A stretch of DNA of 64,000 nt from positions 12,503 through 76,502 of the forward strand of contig JAEZAF010000084.1 of NCBI GenBank assembly GCA_023430545.1. Direction: 5' to 3'. Within the stretch, counting starts at the first letter, position 1. Each line of letters starts with the position of its first letter. This DNA is from Chloroflexota bacterium (GTDB lineage Bacteria; Chloroflexota; Anaerolineae; Aggregatilineales; Phototrophicaceae). The notes beneath the pieces are model-generated. The model was not told where the DNA came from and searched no databases. It saw only the letters and a program-made list of their open reading frames with translations. Below, in pieces: positions 34,424 to 42,396 of the stretch. The translations under genes and the position numbers were made by a program.

Positions 34424-35479
34424 ATGACAAAGCAAAATACACCAAAGAATCAGTTAATTACCATCTACGACGTCGCCAGAGAATCCGGCGTTTCCTACTC
34501 GACAGTTTCGCGTGTGCTGAACGGTTTCGAGTTCGTCAAAGAAGGTACACGCCAGAAAGTCCTCGAAGCCGCGGAGCGTTTGGGCTATGTCGCCAACCTT
34601 CAGGCACGCAGTCTCGCGGGCGGACGGTCAAGCGTGGTTGGTGTATTGGTCCCCGGCATCGATAACAGTTACATCACCGAGATTGTCGCGGGTATTGACG
34701 ATGAACTGGGCCAGTCCAACTTCAACCTGATGCTGTACACCACGCATCGGCACATGGGGAAGGAAGCACAGTACGTCAATATGATCGCCAACGGGATGTC
34801 GGATGGCATTCTGCTGGTGGTTCCGCTGGCGATTGAAGCCTATCTGAAGACGCTGCGTGATCGTCAGTTCCCCTATGTGCTGATCGACCAGCATGACCCG
34901 CTGGGTAAAAGTACCGAGATCGTCACCACCAACCGTAAAGGCGCTTACGAGGCCGTATCCTACCTGATCGAACTTGGACACCGCCGCATCGCCTTTATCA
35001 CCGGTCTGCTGGTGCTTTACAGTACGGGGGAGCGTCTGGCAGGCTACAAGGAAGCGCTGAGCGATCACAACATCCCGATCGACGAACGCTATATTGTCGA
35101 AGGTGATTTCTGGGAACATGAGGCGTATCAGGCCACCAAGCGCCTGTTGAATCTTGACCCACTGCCGACTGCCATTTTTGCCTCCAATGACCTCACGGCA
35201 CTCGGTGCGATGGTCGCGATCCGCGAACACGGCCTGCAGATCCCGGAAGACATTTCCATCATCGGCTTTGACGATATTCCTGAAGCGGCCTTTGTTCATC
35301 CCAAGCTGACGACCGTCCGCCAGCCGCTGGTGAAAATGGGACGCGCAGCCGTACAGCAGCTTTTCGAAACCCTTGACAACCTCGACCGGCCTTCGGGCCA
35401 GATAGTGCTGGACACTGAGTTAATCATTCGTGACTCCTGCCAGCCCCCGCGATCAATGGCTAATGAGAGACATACATAG
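34424..35479 (+). CDS. LacI-family repressor of the second sugar locus
   Basis: A 351-residue LacI/GalR regulator. The helix-turn-helix is ITIYDVARESGVSYSTVSRV with hinge sequence Q-A-R-S-L-A-G-G-R-S; the ligand domain has IIGFDDIPEAAFVHPKLTTV. There is no strong ribosome binding site before the ATG, and an operator lies only 17 bases away, so repressor levels may be held low by autoregulation. It heads a plus-strand run of binding protein, two permeases and GH3 enzyme, with a 96-base gap to the first of these and no separate operator there, so one promoter probably drives the whole run. Confidence 0.93.
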   Translation: MTKQNTPKNQLITIYDVARESGVSYSTVSRVLNGFEFVKEGTRQKVLEAAERLGYVANLQARSLAGGRSSVVGVLVPGIDNSYITEIVAGIDDELGQSNFNLMLYTTHRHMGKEAQYVNMIANGMSDGILLVVPLAIEAYLKTLRDRQFPYVLIDQHDPLGKSTEIVTTNRKGAYEAVSYLIELGHRRIAFITGLLVLYSTGERLAGYKEALSDHNIPIDERYIVEGDFWEHEAYQATKRLLNLDPLPTAIFASNDLTALGAMVAIREHGLQIPEDISIIGFDDIPEAAFVHPKLTTVRQPLVKMGRAAVQQLFETLDNLDRPSGQIVLDTELIIRDSCQPPRSMANERHT

Positions 35480-35577
35480 AGGAGGTTTGCCAGCAGACAG
35501 ACGCGTTTCACTTACACCGGCTTTCCGTTACGTACCGTACGCAGAGCAGCAAAATTTCACGTTTTAGGGAGTCAATG

Positions 35578-36855
35578 ATGTCAAAGAGATTGTTTTCACT
35601 TGTTCTGGTCGTCGCATTTGCACTGTTAGCGATTTCCGCTGTCAGCGCGCAGGAAGAAGAAGTCACCATCAAATGGTGGCACATCAACACCAATGAGAAC
35701 GAAGCCGCCTTCTATCAGGGACTGGCGGATCAGTTCGTCGAAGAAAATCCACACGTCACCATCGAAATCACCGTTCTGGGTAACGAAGAATTCAAGGCCC
35801 AGCTCACCACCGTGATGCAGGCGGGCGATCCCCCTGATCTGTTCCAGAGCTGGGGCGGCGGCGTGCTGTGGCAGTTCGCTGAAGCCGGTCTGGTCCGCGA
35901 TATCTCGCCGGAACTCGAAGGCGAATGGCGTGACTCCTTCGCTGCACAGTCCGCATTGGAACTGTTCGGCCAGGATGGTGCATACTATGGCGTCCCGGTG
36001 ACCTGGGGCGTGGTCGGTATCTTCTACAACAAGGCGCTGTTCGAACAGGCTGGCCTTGATCCGGAAAATCCCCCCCAGACATGGGAAGAATTCCTCGCTG
36101 CTGTCCAGACCCTGAAGGACGCGGGTATCACCCCGATTTCACTCGGTGAAGGCGACAAGTGGCCCGGTCACTTCTGGTGGGTTTACAACGCCGTCCGCAT
36201 TGGCGGTCAGGATGCCTTCCTCGCTGCCTACAACCGCGAAGGTTCGTTCACGGATGAGCCGTTCGTTCAGGCCGGTGAATACCTCCAGCAGTTGATCGAA
36301 CTCGAACCGTTCAATGAAGGCTACCTCGGTCTGAATTACGACCAGCAGGCCGCCGCGATGGGGAATGGCGAAGCCGCAATGGAACTGATGGGCCAGTGGG
36401 CACCGGCAGTCCAGCGCGGGCAGAGCCTCAGCGGTGAAGGTATCGGCGAAGATCTCGGCTGGTTCCCATACCCCGTGATCGAAGATGGTGCAGGTAACCC
36501 GACCGACGTGCTCGGTGGTGGTGATGGTATCGCCGTTGGCGCGAATGCCCCCGACGAAGCCGTCGAATTCCTTCAGTTCCTGACCAGCGCCGAAAATCAG
36601 CGTGCAGCATCCGAACTGTGGGTGGTGCCGGTGGTCAACGGTCTGGATGATGTCTTCGAAGATGATCCTGTCATGCAGGCGATTGTCGAAGCCCGTAACA
36701 ACGCTGAATACTTCCAGCTTTATTACGACCAGTTCCTGCCCCCGGCAGTCGGACAGGCCGTGAATGATGCCGTCGAAACCCTGTTCGCAGGTGTCGGCAC
36801 GCCGGAAGAAGCAGCGCAGGCCATCGAAGACGAAGCCGCCTTCGAACTTGAGTAA
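35578..36855 (+). CDS. extracellular sugar-binding protein
   Basis: A 425-residue family 1 solute-binding protein. Signal peptide MSKRLFSLVLVVAFALLAIS ends at V-S-A-Q-E with no lipobox cysteine. EVTIKWWHINTNENEAAFYQ and PDLFQSWGGGVLWQFAEAGL are typical of the oligosaccharide-binding (CUT1) group. Starts at the second of two ATG codons, since AGGGAG is six bases before it. A stable hairpin follows the gene, as in the first sugar operon. It delivers sugar to the adjacent permeases; the GH3 enzyme suggests a beta-linked oligosaccharide such as cello- or xylo-type, not proven. Confidence 0.9.
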   Translation: MSKRLFSLVLVVAFALLAISAVSAQEEEVTIKWWHINTNENEAAFYQGLADQFVEENPHVTIEITVLGNEEFKAQLTTVMQAGDPPDLFQSWGGGVLWQFAEAGLVRDISPELEGEWRDSFAAQSALELFGQDGAYYGVPVTWGVVGIFYNKALFEQAGLDPENPPQTWEEFLAAVQTLKDAGITPISLGEGDKWPGHFWWVYNAVRIGGQDAFLAAYNREGSFTDEPFVQAGEYLQQLIELEPFNEGYLGLNYDQQAAAMGNGEAAMELMGQWAPAVQRGQSLSGEGIGEDLGWFPYPVIEDGAGNPTDVLGGGDGIAVGANAPDEAVEFLQFLTSAENQRAASELWVVPVVNGLDDVFEDDPVMQAIVEARNNAEYFQLYYDQFLPPAVGQAVNDAVETLFAGVGTPEEAAQAIEDEAAFELE

Positions 36856-36876
36856 CGTCTGACCCGTAACACATCG

Positions 36877-36908
36877 GTGAGGAGAAGGGGACAACTCCTT
36901 CTCCTCAC
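36877..36908 (+). terminator. intercistronic hairpin after the second binding-protein gene
   Basis: GTGAGGAGAAGG and CCTTCTCCTCAC form a perfect 12-bp stem with an 8-base loop, followed by GCTTTATAG. It stands between binding-protein and permease genes, the same place as the hairpin at 9420-9448, and probably sets the high binding protein to permease ratio. Confidence 0.7.
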
Positions 36909-36992
36909 GCTTTATAGACCGTCTTCCGGCTGCATCAAACTGCTGGAGAATGTGTCACCTTCAAATGCCAGTTCCGCAAAAGGTGGGATCTG

Positions 36993-37946
36993 ATGTCTGT
37001 AATTACCAAAGGTAGCCTGCCAAAAGGCCGGAATGACGCACTGCCGAAGCAGGGTGGTGGGCGTCAGGGGAGGCGGTACCTCTATGCACTTATCTTTCTG
37101 CTGCCAGGGATGCTGCTGTTCTTTGGTCTGCTGCTGCTGCCATTAACCAATTCGTTTTACTACAGTCTGTTTGACTGGAACGGCTTCGGCCCGCCGGTGG
37201 ATTTTGTTGGCACCGCCAACTACGAACGCCTGCTGAACCATGATGTCTTTCATTCTGCCATTCGCAACAGTCTGGTGATCGTCGTCCTCTCGATTGTCGT
37301 ACAGCTTCCGCTGGCCCTGGGGCTGGCACTGCTGGTCGGGCGTGGAGAACTGCGTGGACGAGGTATTTTTAGAACCATTCTTTTTATCCCGTATGTTTTT
37401 TCAGAGATCCTTACCGCCTATATCTGGAGCTACGCCTTCCACCCGCAGGATGGCCTCGTTAACCTGCTTTTCGGCAGCGTAGTACCGGGTTATCAGAATG
37501 TGCTGTGGCTGGCGGATCGCAACGTCGTAGTGCTGGCGATCTTCATGGTGATTACGTGGAAGTATTTCGGCCTGCACATGATCCTCTATCTGGCCGCGCT
37601 TCAGGGTGTGCCGAAGGAACTCGAAGACGCCGCCCGTGTCGATGGTGCGACCGAACCGCAGATCATCCGTAAGGTCACGGTCCCGCTGATCTCACCGACC
37701 ATCCGTCTGACGATCTATCTCTCGGTGTTGGGGAGCTTTCAGCAGTTTGTCCTCATCTGGATTCTCACACAGGGTGGCCCAGCCAACGCCAGTCAGGTGA
37801 TCTCGACCTATCTTTACAAGTTCGGCATTCTGGGGGTGCGGCTTGGCTTTGGCAGCGCCGTCGCCGTGATGTTGTTCACCTTCACGCTGACCTTTTCGCT
37901 GCTGTATCAGTTCTTCTTTATGCGCAGGGATTACGTGCTGGAGTAG
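36993..37946 (+). CDS. sugar ABC transporter permease, MalF type
   Basis: A 317-residue CUT1 permease with six apparent helices and EAA loop ELEDAARVDGATEPQIIRKV. The N-terminal polar stretch precedes YLYALIFLLPGMLLFFGLLL, the first helix. The downstream permease gene starts nine bases after its stop. No ATPase gene is in the operon. Confidence 0.92.
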   Translation: MSVITKGSLPKGRNDALPKQGGGRQGRRYLYALIFLLPGMLLFFGLLLLPLTNSFYYSLFDWNGFGPPVDFVGTANYERLLNHDVFHSAIRNSLVIVVLSIVVQLPLALGLALLVGRGELRGRGIFRTILFIPYVFSEILTAYIWSYAFHPQDGLVNLLFGSVVPGYQNVLWLADRNVVVLAIFMVITWKYFGLHMILYLAALQGVPKELEDAARVDGATEPQIIRKVTVPLISPTIRLTIYLSVLGSFQQFVLIWILTQGGPANASQVISTYLYKFGILGVRLGFGSAVAVMLFTFTLTFSLLYQFFFMRRDYVLE

Positions 37947-37955
37947 GAGGCCGTT

Positions 37956-38789
37956 ATGTATGAAAATCGCGCAGTCACTGCTCTGAAGTATGTCATCCTG
38001 ATCGTTCTGTGCATCCTGATGATGCTGCCCGTGATGGTGGCGGTGCTGGGGGGTATTCGCACCACGCCGGAGTTTCTGGCGGAACCCTTTGCCCTGCCGC
38101 GTAATGGCATCGTGCTGGACAATTACCAGCGTATTCTGACCAGTGAGAATTTCTGGCGCTCGTTCCGCAACAGCATGTTCATCACGATTGGCGTGACCAG
38201 CCTGAACCTGATCCTTTCCAGTATGCTGGCCTTTGCCTTCAGCCGGATTCGCTTTCGCACCCGTAACCTGTGGTTCAATATCCTGTCGATCGGTCTGCTT
38301 TTCCCGCTGGTCGTCGCCGTTCTACCGATCTTTATCCAGCTTCGCTCACTCAATCTGCTCGGCAGTCTGTGGGGAGTCATCCTGCCAATGGTGGCATTCG
38401 GACTTCCCGGCAGCGTCGTGATCCTGCGCGGCTTCTTCATCTCCATCCCCATTGAACTGGAAGATGCCGCCTATATCGACGGTGCTACCCTGCCGCAGTT
38501 TTTCTGGTATATTCTGCTCCCGATCTCGCGCCCCGTGCTGATGGCTGTGGCTGTGCTTCAGATCATCGCCTCGTGGAATGAATACTTTCTGCCGCTGGTG
38601 GTACTGACCAGCACGCCGGATGCATGGCCGCTGACGATGGGCTTGCAGCAGTTCCAGGCACAGTTTGGCACTGACTGGGCACCGATTATGGCCTATATCA
38701 CCATTCTGATGGTGCCTGCCGTGATCTTCTATTTATTTACGCAGCGTTACATCGTCACCGGCCTGACGGGTGGCGAGCTGAAGGGTTGA
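37956..38789 (+). CDS. sugar ABC transporter permease, MalG type
   Basis: A 277-residue CUT1 permease with EAA loop ELEDAAYIDGATLPQFFWYI. AGGAGG lies six bases before the ATG. It is of ordinary length, unlike the corresponding permease of the first operon (365 residues). Its stop is four bases before the GH3 start, so translation is coupled. Confidence 0.92.
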   Translation: MYENRAVTALKYVILIVLCILMMLPVMVAVLGGIRTTPEFLAEPFALPRNGIVLDNYQRILTSENFWRSFRNSMFITIGVTSLNLILSSMLAFAFSRIRFRTRNLWFNILSIGLLFPLVVAVLPIFIQLRSLNLLGSLWGVILPMVAFGLPGSVVILRGFFISIPIELEDAAYIDGATLPQFFWYILLPISRPVLMAVAVLQIIASWNEYFLPLVVLTSTPDAWPLTMGLQQFQAQFGTDWAPIMAYITILMVPAVIFYLFTQRYIVTGLTGGELKG

Positions 38790-38793
38790 GGCT

Positions 38794-41157
38794 ATGCAGG
38801 AAAAACAGCTCTATTTAAACGCCGCGCTTTCAGCTTCTGAACGCGTGGATCATCTGATGGCGGAGATGACGCTGGAAGAGAAAGTCGCGCAGCTTGCCGG
38901 GATCTGGACCTCGGATCTGATCGATGACGATCGCCGGTTTGTCCCGGAAAAAGCAGCCGCTGCGGTTCCTCACGGGATCGGACACGTCACCCGCATCGGC
39001 GCGGTGACCAAAATCCCCCCGGCGGACAGCGCGGCGCTGGCGAATACCATCCAGCGGCATCTGGTGGAAAATACACGACTTGGCATCCCCGGGATCGTGC
39101 ATGAGGAAAGCTGCGCCGGATACACGGCACTGGGGGCGGTCTCGTTCCCGCAGGCCATCGGACAGGCAGCGACATGGGACCCGGAGCTGGTCGAGCAGAT
39201 GGCCGATGTCATCCGCCAGCAGATGCGCGCCGTTGGTGCACATCATACGCTCGCCCCGGTGCTCGATGTCGCCCGTGACCCACGCTGGGGACGCCTTGAA
39301 GAGACCTTCGGCGAAGACCCGTTCCTCATCAGTGCCATCGGTAATGCCTATATCAACGGCATACAGAGCCGGGACTGGCATCAGGGCATTGTCGCAACCG
39401 CCAAGCACTTCCTCGGTTACGGCTTCTCCGAAGGCGGCCTGAACTGGGCACCGGCCCATATCCCCGAACGACTGCTGCGTGAGATCTATCTCGTGCCGTT
39501 TGCTGCCGCCATCAAGGAAGCGAAAGTCGCCTCGGTGATGAACGCCTATCAGGAACTCGATGGCATCCCGGCGGGAAGCCATAAGAAACTGATGATCGAT
39601 CTGCTGCGCGACGAACTCGGTTTCGACGGCGTGGTGGCCTCGGATTATTTCACCGTCAATATGTTCGTGGAATATCATCACATCGCTGCCGATAAGGCGG
39701 AAGCCGCCCGTTACGGCCTCGAAGCGGGCATCGACGTTGAGCTTCCGGCGGCAGACTGCTACGGTCAGCCGCTGCTCGATGCGCTGGGCCGTGGTGAGAT
39801 CGATATGGCGCTGATTGATACCAGCGTTCGCCGTGTGCTGGAGATGAAATTCCGCCTCGGTCTGTTCGAGAACCCCTACGTCGATACCGGTGTGATCCCC
39901 AGTGTTTATCGCACCCCGGACCAGGTCGAGCTGACGCGCACACTGGCTGAAAAGTCGATTGTGCTGCTGAAGAATGACGGCGTCCTGCCGCTTTCGCGTG
40001 AAATCGGCTCGATTGCGGTCATCGGTCCCAGTGCGGACAGCGCCCGCCTGCTGCAAGGTGACTATCACTATCCCTCGCACATGGAAGGCGTCCACAGCGC
40101 AAGCGAAGCCAACATGGAAGCCCCCGCGCCGGTCTCCGCGCAGGCGGGTCCGAGCATCAACTGGGAAGAGCATCGCCCTCCGACCGTCACCGTGCTCGGC
40201 GGTATCCGTCAGATCGTCGCGCCTCAGACCGTGGTGCGCTATGCACGCGGCTGCACGATCACTGGCACGGATACATCGGGCTTTGCGGAAGCAGTCGATG
40301 CGGCCCGTCAGTCTGAAGTCGCAGTCGTCGTCGTCGGGGACATCTCCGGTCTGGCGCGCGGATGCACATCCGGCGAAGCGGTGGACCGTGCCATGCTTGG
40401 GCTTCCCGGCGTGCAGCAGCAGTTGATCGAAGCTGTCGCCGAGACCGGTGTACCGACCGTCGTCGTGCTGACCAATGGACGTCCACCCACGCTGACCGAC
40501 ATCGTCGATCAGATCTCGGCAGTCATGGAAGCATGGCTTCCGGCGGAACAGGGCGGCGCGGCAGTGGCGAATGTGCTGTTCGGTGAAGCCAATCCCGGCG
40601 GCAAACTGCCAGTCTCGTTCCCGCGTCATGTCGGGCAGGTGCCGGTCTACTATAATCACAAACCGTCAGGCCAGCGTTCACACTGGCACGGTGACTATGC
40701 CGATATGAGCACGAAGCCGCTGTTCGCCTTCGGTCACGGCCTGAGCTACACGCAGTTCACCTACGGTGATTTGCAGATCACCCCGGCAGAAGCAGGCGCA
40801 GCCGACACCGTACAGATCAGCCTGACGCTGACCAACAGCGGAAGCCTCGCCGGTGATGAAGTCGTGCAGCTTTACGTCGGTGATCCGATTGCCAGCGTGA
40901 CTCGTCCGGTCAAGGCGCTGAAGGGCTTTAAGCGTGTGACACTCGCTGCTGGCGAATCGAAGCGCCTGACCTTCCATCTGCCGGTGGCGCATCTGGCCTT
41001 CTACGACCGTGACATGCGCTTTGTCGTCGAACCCGGTGAAACCCGTGTGATGATCGGCAGCGCGTCAGACGACATCCGGCTTGAAGGGGCATTCACCATC
41101 ACCGGCCAGACCACACCGGTCGAACAGGTCTACAGCACCCGCGTAGACGTAGAGTAA
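38794..41157 (+). CDS. GH3 beta-glycosidase with fibronectin III-like tail
   Basis: A 787-residue family 3 glycosidase. No signal peptide, so cytoplasmic. The (alpha/beta)8 domain has KHFLGYGFSEGGLNWAPAHI and, near residue 283, VVASDYFTV, whose aspartate is the nucleophile; the second domain follows, and the C-terminus (VQISLTLTNSGSLAGDEVVQ, then VTRPVKALKGFKRVTLAAGE) is the fibronectin III-like domain usual in BglX and xylosidase types. The long second-domain insertion (MEGVHSASEANMEAPAPVSA) is also seen in that group. Likely removes glucose or xylose from imported beta-oligosaccharides. Last gene of the second sugar operon; not closely like the shorter GH3 at 5443-7242. Confidence 0.92.
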   Translation: MQEKQLYLNAALSASERVDHLMAEMTLEEKVAQLAGIWTSDLIDDDRRFVPEKAAAAVPHGIGHVTRIGAVTKIPPADSAALANTIQRHLVENTRLGIPGIVHEESCAGYTALGAVSFPQAIGQAATWDPELVEQMADVIRQQMRAVGAHHTLAPVLDVARDPRWGRLEETFGEDPFLISAIGNAYINGIQSRDWHQGIVATAKHFLGYGFSEGGLNWAPAHIPERLLREIYLVPFAAAIKEAKVASVMNAYQELDGIPAGSHKKLMIDLLRDELGFDGVVASDYFTVNMFVEYHHIAADKAEAARYGLEAGIDVELPAADCYGQPLLDALGRGEIDMALIDTSVRRVLEMKFRLGLFENPYVDTGVIPSVYRTPDQVELTRTLAEKSIVLLKNDGVLPLSREIGSIAVIGPSADSARLLQGDYHYPSHMEGVHSASEANMEAPAPVSAQAGPSINWEEHRPPTVTVLGGIRQIVAPQTVVRYARGCTITGTDTSGFAEAVDAARQSEVAVVVVGDISGLARGCTSGEAVDRAMLGLPGVQQQLIEAVAETGVPTVVVLTNGRPPTLTDIVDQISAVMEAWLPAEQGGAAVANVLFGEANPGGKLPVSFPRHVGQVPVYYNHKPSGQRSHWHGDYADMSTKPLFAFGHGLSYTQFTYGDLQITPAEAGAADTVQISLTLTNSGSLAGDEVVQLYVGDPIASVTRPVKALKGFKRVTLAAGESKRLTFHLPVAHLAFYDRDMRFVVEPGETRVMIGSASDDIRLEGAFTITGQTTPVEQVYSTRVDVE

Positions 41158-41202
41158 TCTCACCGCTTTCCACGCCGTGGATTGCAGGGCGCAAAGATGA
41201 TG

Positions 41203-41226
41203 GTAGGAGCGGGATTCTTCCCGCCC
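41203..41226. repeat. REP-like palindrome GCGGGA-TTCT-TCCCGC
   Basis: Same sequence as 18651-18668 in stem and loop, preceded by GTAGGA as in related REP copies. Lies between convergent GH3 and SH3 genes. Confidence 0.65.
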
Positions 41227-41240
41227 AAATGTACTCTGTA

Positions 41241-41267
41241 ATCGGGCCGACATCACGTCGGCCCGAT
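41241..41267. terminator. 11-bp perfect hairpin between convergent genes
   Basis: ATCGGGCCGAC-ATCAC-GTCGGCCCGAT. A strong stem 84 bases after the GH3 stop and 11 bases from the stop of the convergent SH3 gene. Probably a bidirectional terminator, though no U-run follows either side. Confidence 0.6.
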
Positions 41268-41277
41268 TGCGTTACAC

Positions 41278-42366
41278 CTACTGATTATTCAACAGTGGAT
41301 CGCGCCGCTGAAGCGGTGTCAGCAGCGTGCGTGCAATCGTCAGATTGCGTTCCGCCGTCTCGATGTCCGCGATCCCCGCGCTGATCTCCGATGGATCGAC
41401 CAGCCGGTCAGCATCGCGGCATACCGCGCGGAATTTCTCAAGCGCCGCGTTGATGCTGTCCTGCGTATTCCGCATGGCATCGGCAATCGGGGCATAAATC
41501 GGCTCGCGTGTCAGATTGCTGTCCACGAAGCTGTTTTCGCGCAGCGTGAAATCTTCCGGGATGTTGTTGCAGGTCGTCGTCTGGCCGGAGTCCAGCGCCC
41601 GCCAGCGTCCACCAATATCACCGAGGACTTCCGCCGCCCGTCCGATCTCAACACGCACCCGTGACAGCAGATAGCCGTAGGCGTAGAGCGATGAGGCATC
41701 CGGCGTCTGCTCATATCCACGCGGCACACCGACCGCCCATGAGGCCGTCCAGTAGTACTTGCCGCCGAGCTTGAACTGAATCCACAGCGCCCCGCCTTCA
41801 GCCGATCCAAGCCGCCCGGTGACTTCCACCCGTACCGGGCTTTCAATCGGTGTATCGACCTGATTCGATGGGTCGATGCTGTCCACGTACATATATTCCC
41901 CCGGAGACAGCACGATCGTCGGGCCAGCAGCGCGTGCGATCGGTACCGTCTGCACGCCGTCAATCGGCAGTTGCAGGATGTCGCCGGTCCATTCCAGCAG
42001 CCAGTACGCCACCCATCCATACGTCACCCCATCGACCGTGAACTCCGTCCGTGCGCCTTCTTCCAGTGGACCCTCATACGCGATCTGAATCCAGTCGCCG
42101 TCGATCGTGCGTCCAGTGGCGCGGTAAGTCGCCCCGTAGGGCAGGACGGCCAGCCGGTCCCAGATGGTCCCCGGCCCCGCCCGCAGTGATGCATAATCCT
42201 GCGTGGTAACGTTCACTTCCGACAGGCGGTTTTCCTGCCCAGGCAGGTGATTTTCCTGCCCAGGCAGGTAATCTTCCTGCCCGTGTACCGCTGACATCCC
42301 CAGAACCAGCACCACCAGCGCCAGCAGCAGCAATCTCATTCGTCTGTACATCTTCTTTGACCTCAT
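41278..42366 (-). CDS. secreted SH3b-domain protein with 7-residue repeat
   Basis: A 362-residue exported protein. A signal sequence (RLLLLALVVLVLGMSAVHG) leads to a linker with three copies of D/N-x-L-P-G-Q-E, encoded by 21-base repeats. A bacterial SH3 domain follows (DYASLRAGPGTIWDRLAVLP, then TIDGDWIQIAYEG), and later TYGWVAYWLLEWTGDI. A C-terminal helical part (residues about 240-362) has no family I recognise. SH3b domains bind peptides or cell-wall material. It sits next to the large beta-propeller gene on the same strand, 30 bases downstream, so they are probably co-transcribed. Confidence 0.75.
   Translation of the reverse strand: MRSKKMYRRMRLLLLALVVLVLGMSAVHGQEDYLPGQENHLPGQENRLSEVNVTTQDYASLRAGPGTIWDRLAVLPYGATYRATGRTIDGDWIQIAYEGPLEEGARTEFTVDGVTYGWVAYWLLEWTGDILQLPIDGVQTVPIARAAGPTIVLSPGEYMYVDSIDPSNQVDTPIESPVRVEVTGRLGSAEGGALWIQFKLGGKYYWTASWAVGVPRGYEQTPDASSLYAYGYLLSRVRVEIGRAAEVLGDIGGRWRALDSGQTTTCNNIPEDFTLRENSFVDSNLTREPIYAPIADAMRNTQDSINAALEKFRAVCRDADRLVDPSEISAGIADIETAERNLTIARTLLTPLQRRDPLLNNQ
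42230..42280. repeat. 21-bp tandem repeat (2 full copies plus a partial)
   Basis: TTTTCCTGCCCAGGCAGGTGA is repeated with one change, then a truncated third unit. Each unit contains the palindrome CCTGCCCAGGCAGG, so it can form hairpins in DNA or RNA while encoding the peptide repeat. Confidence 0.85.
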
Positions 42367-42396
42367 TGATGTCTCCGGCCTGATTATGATCAGCGG

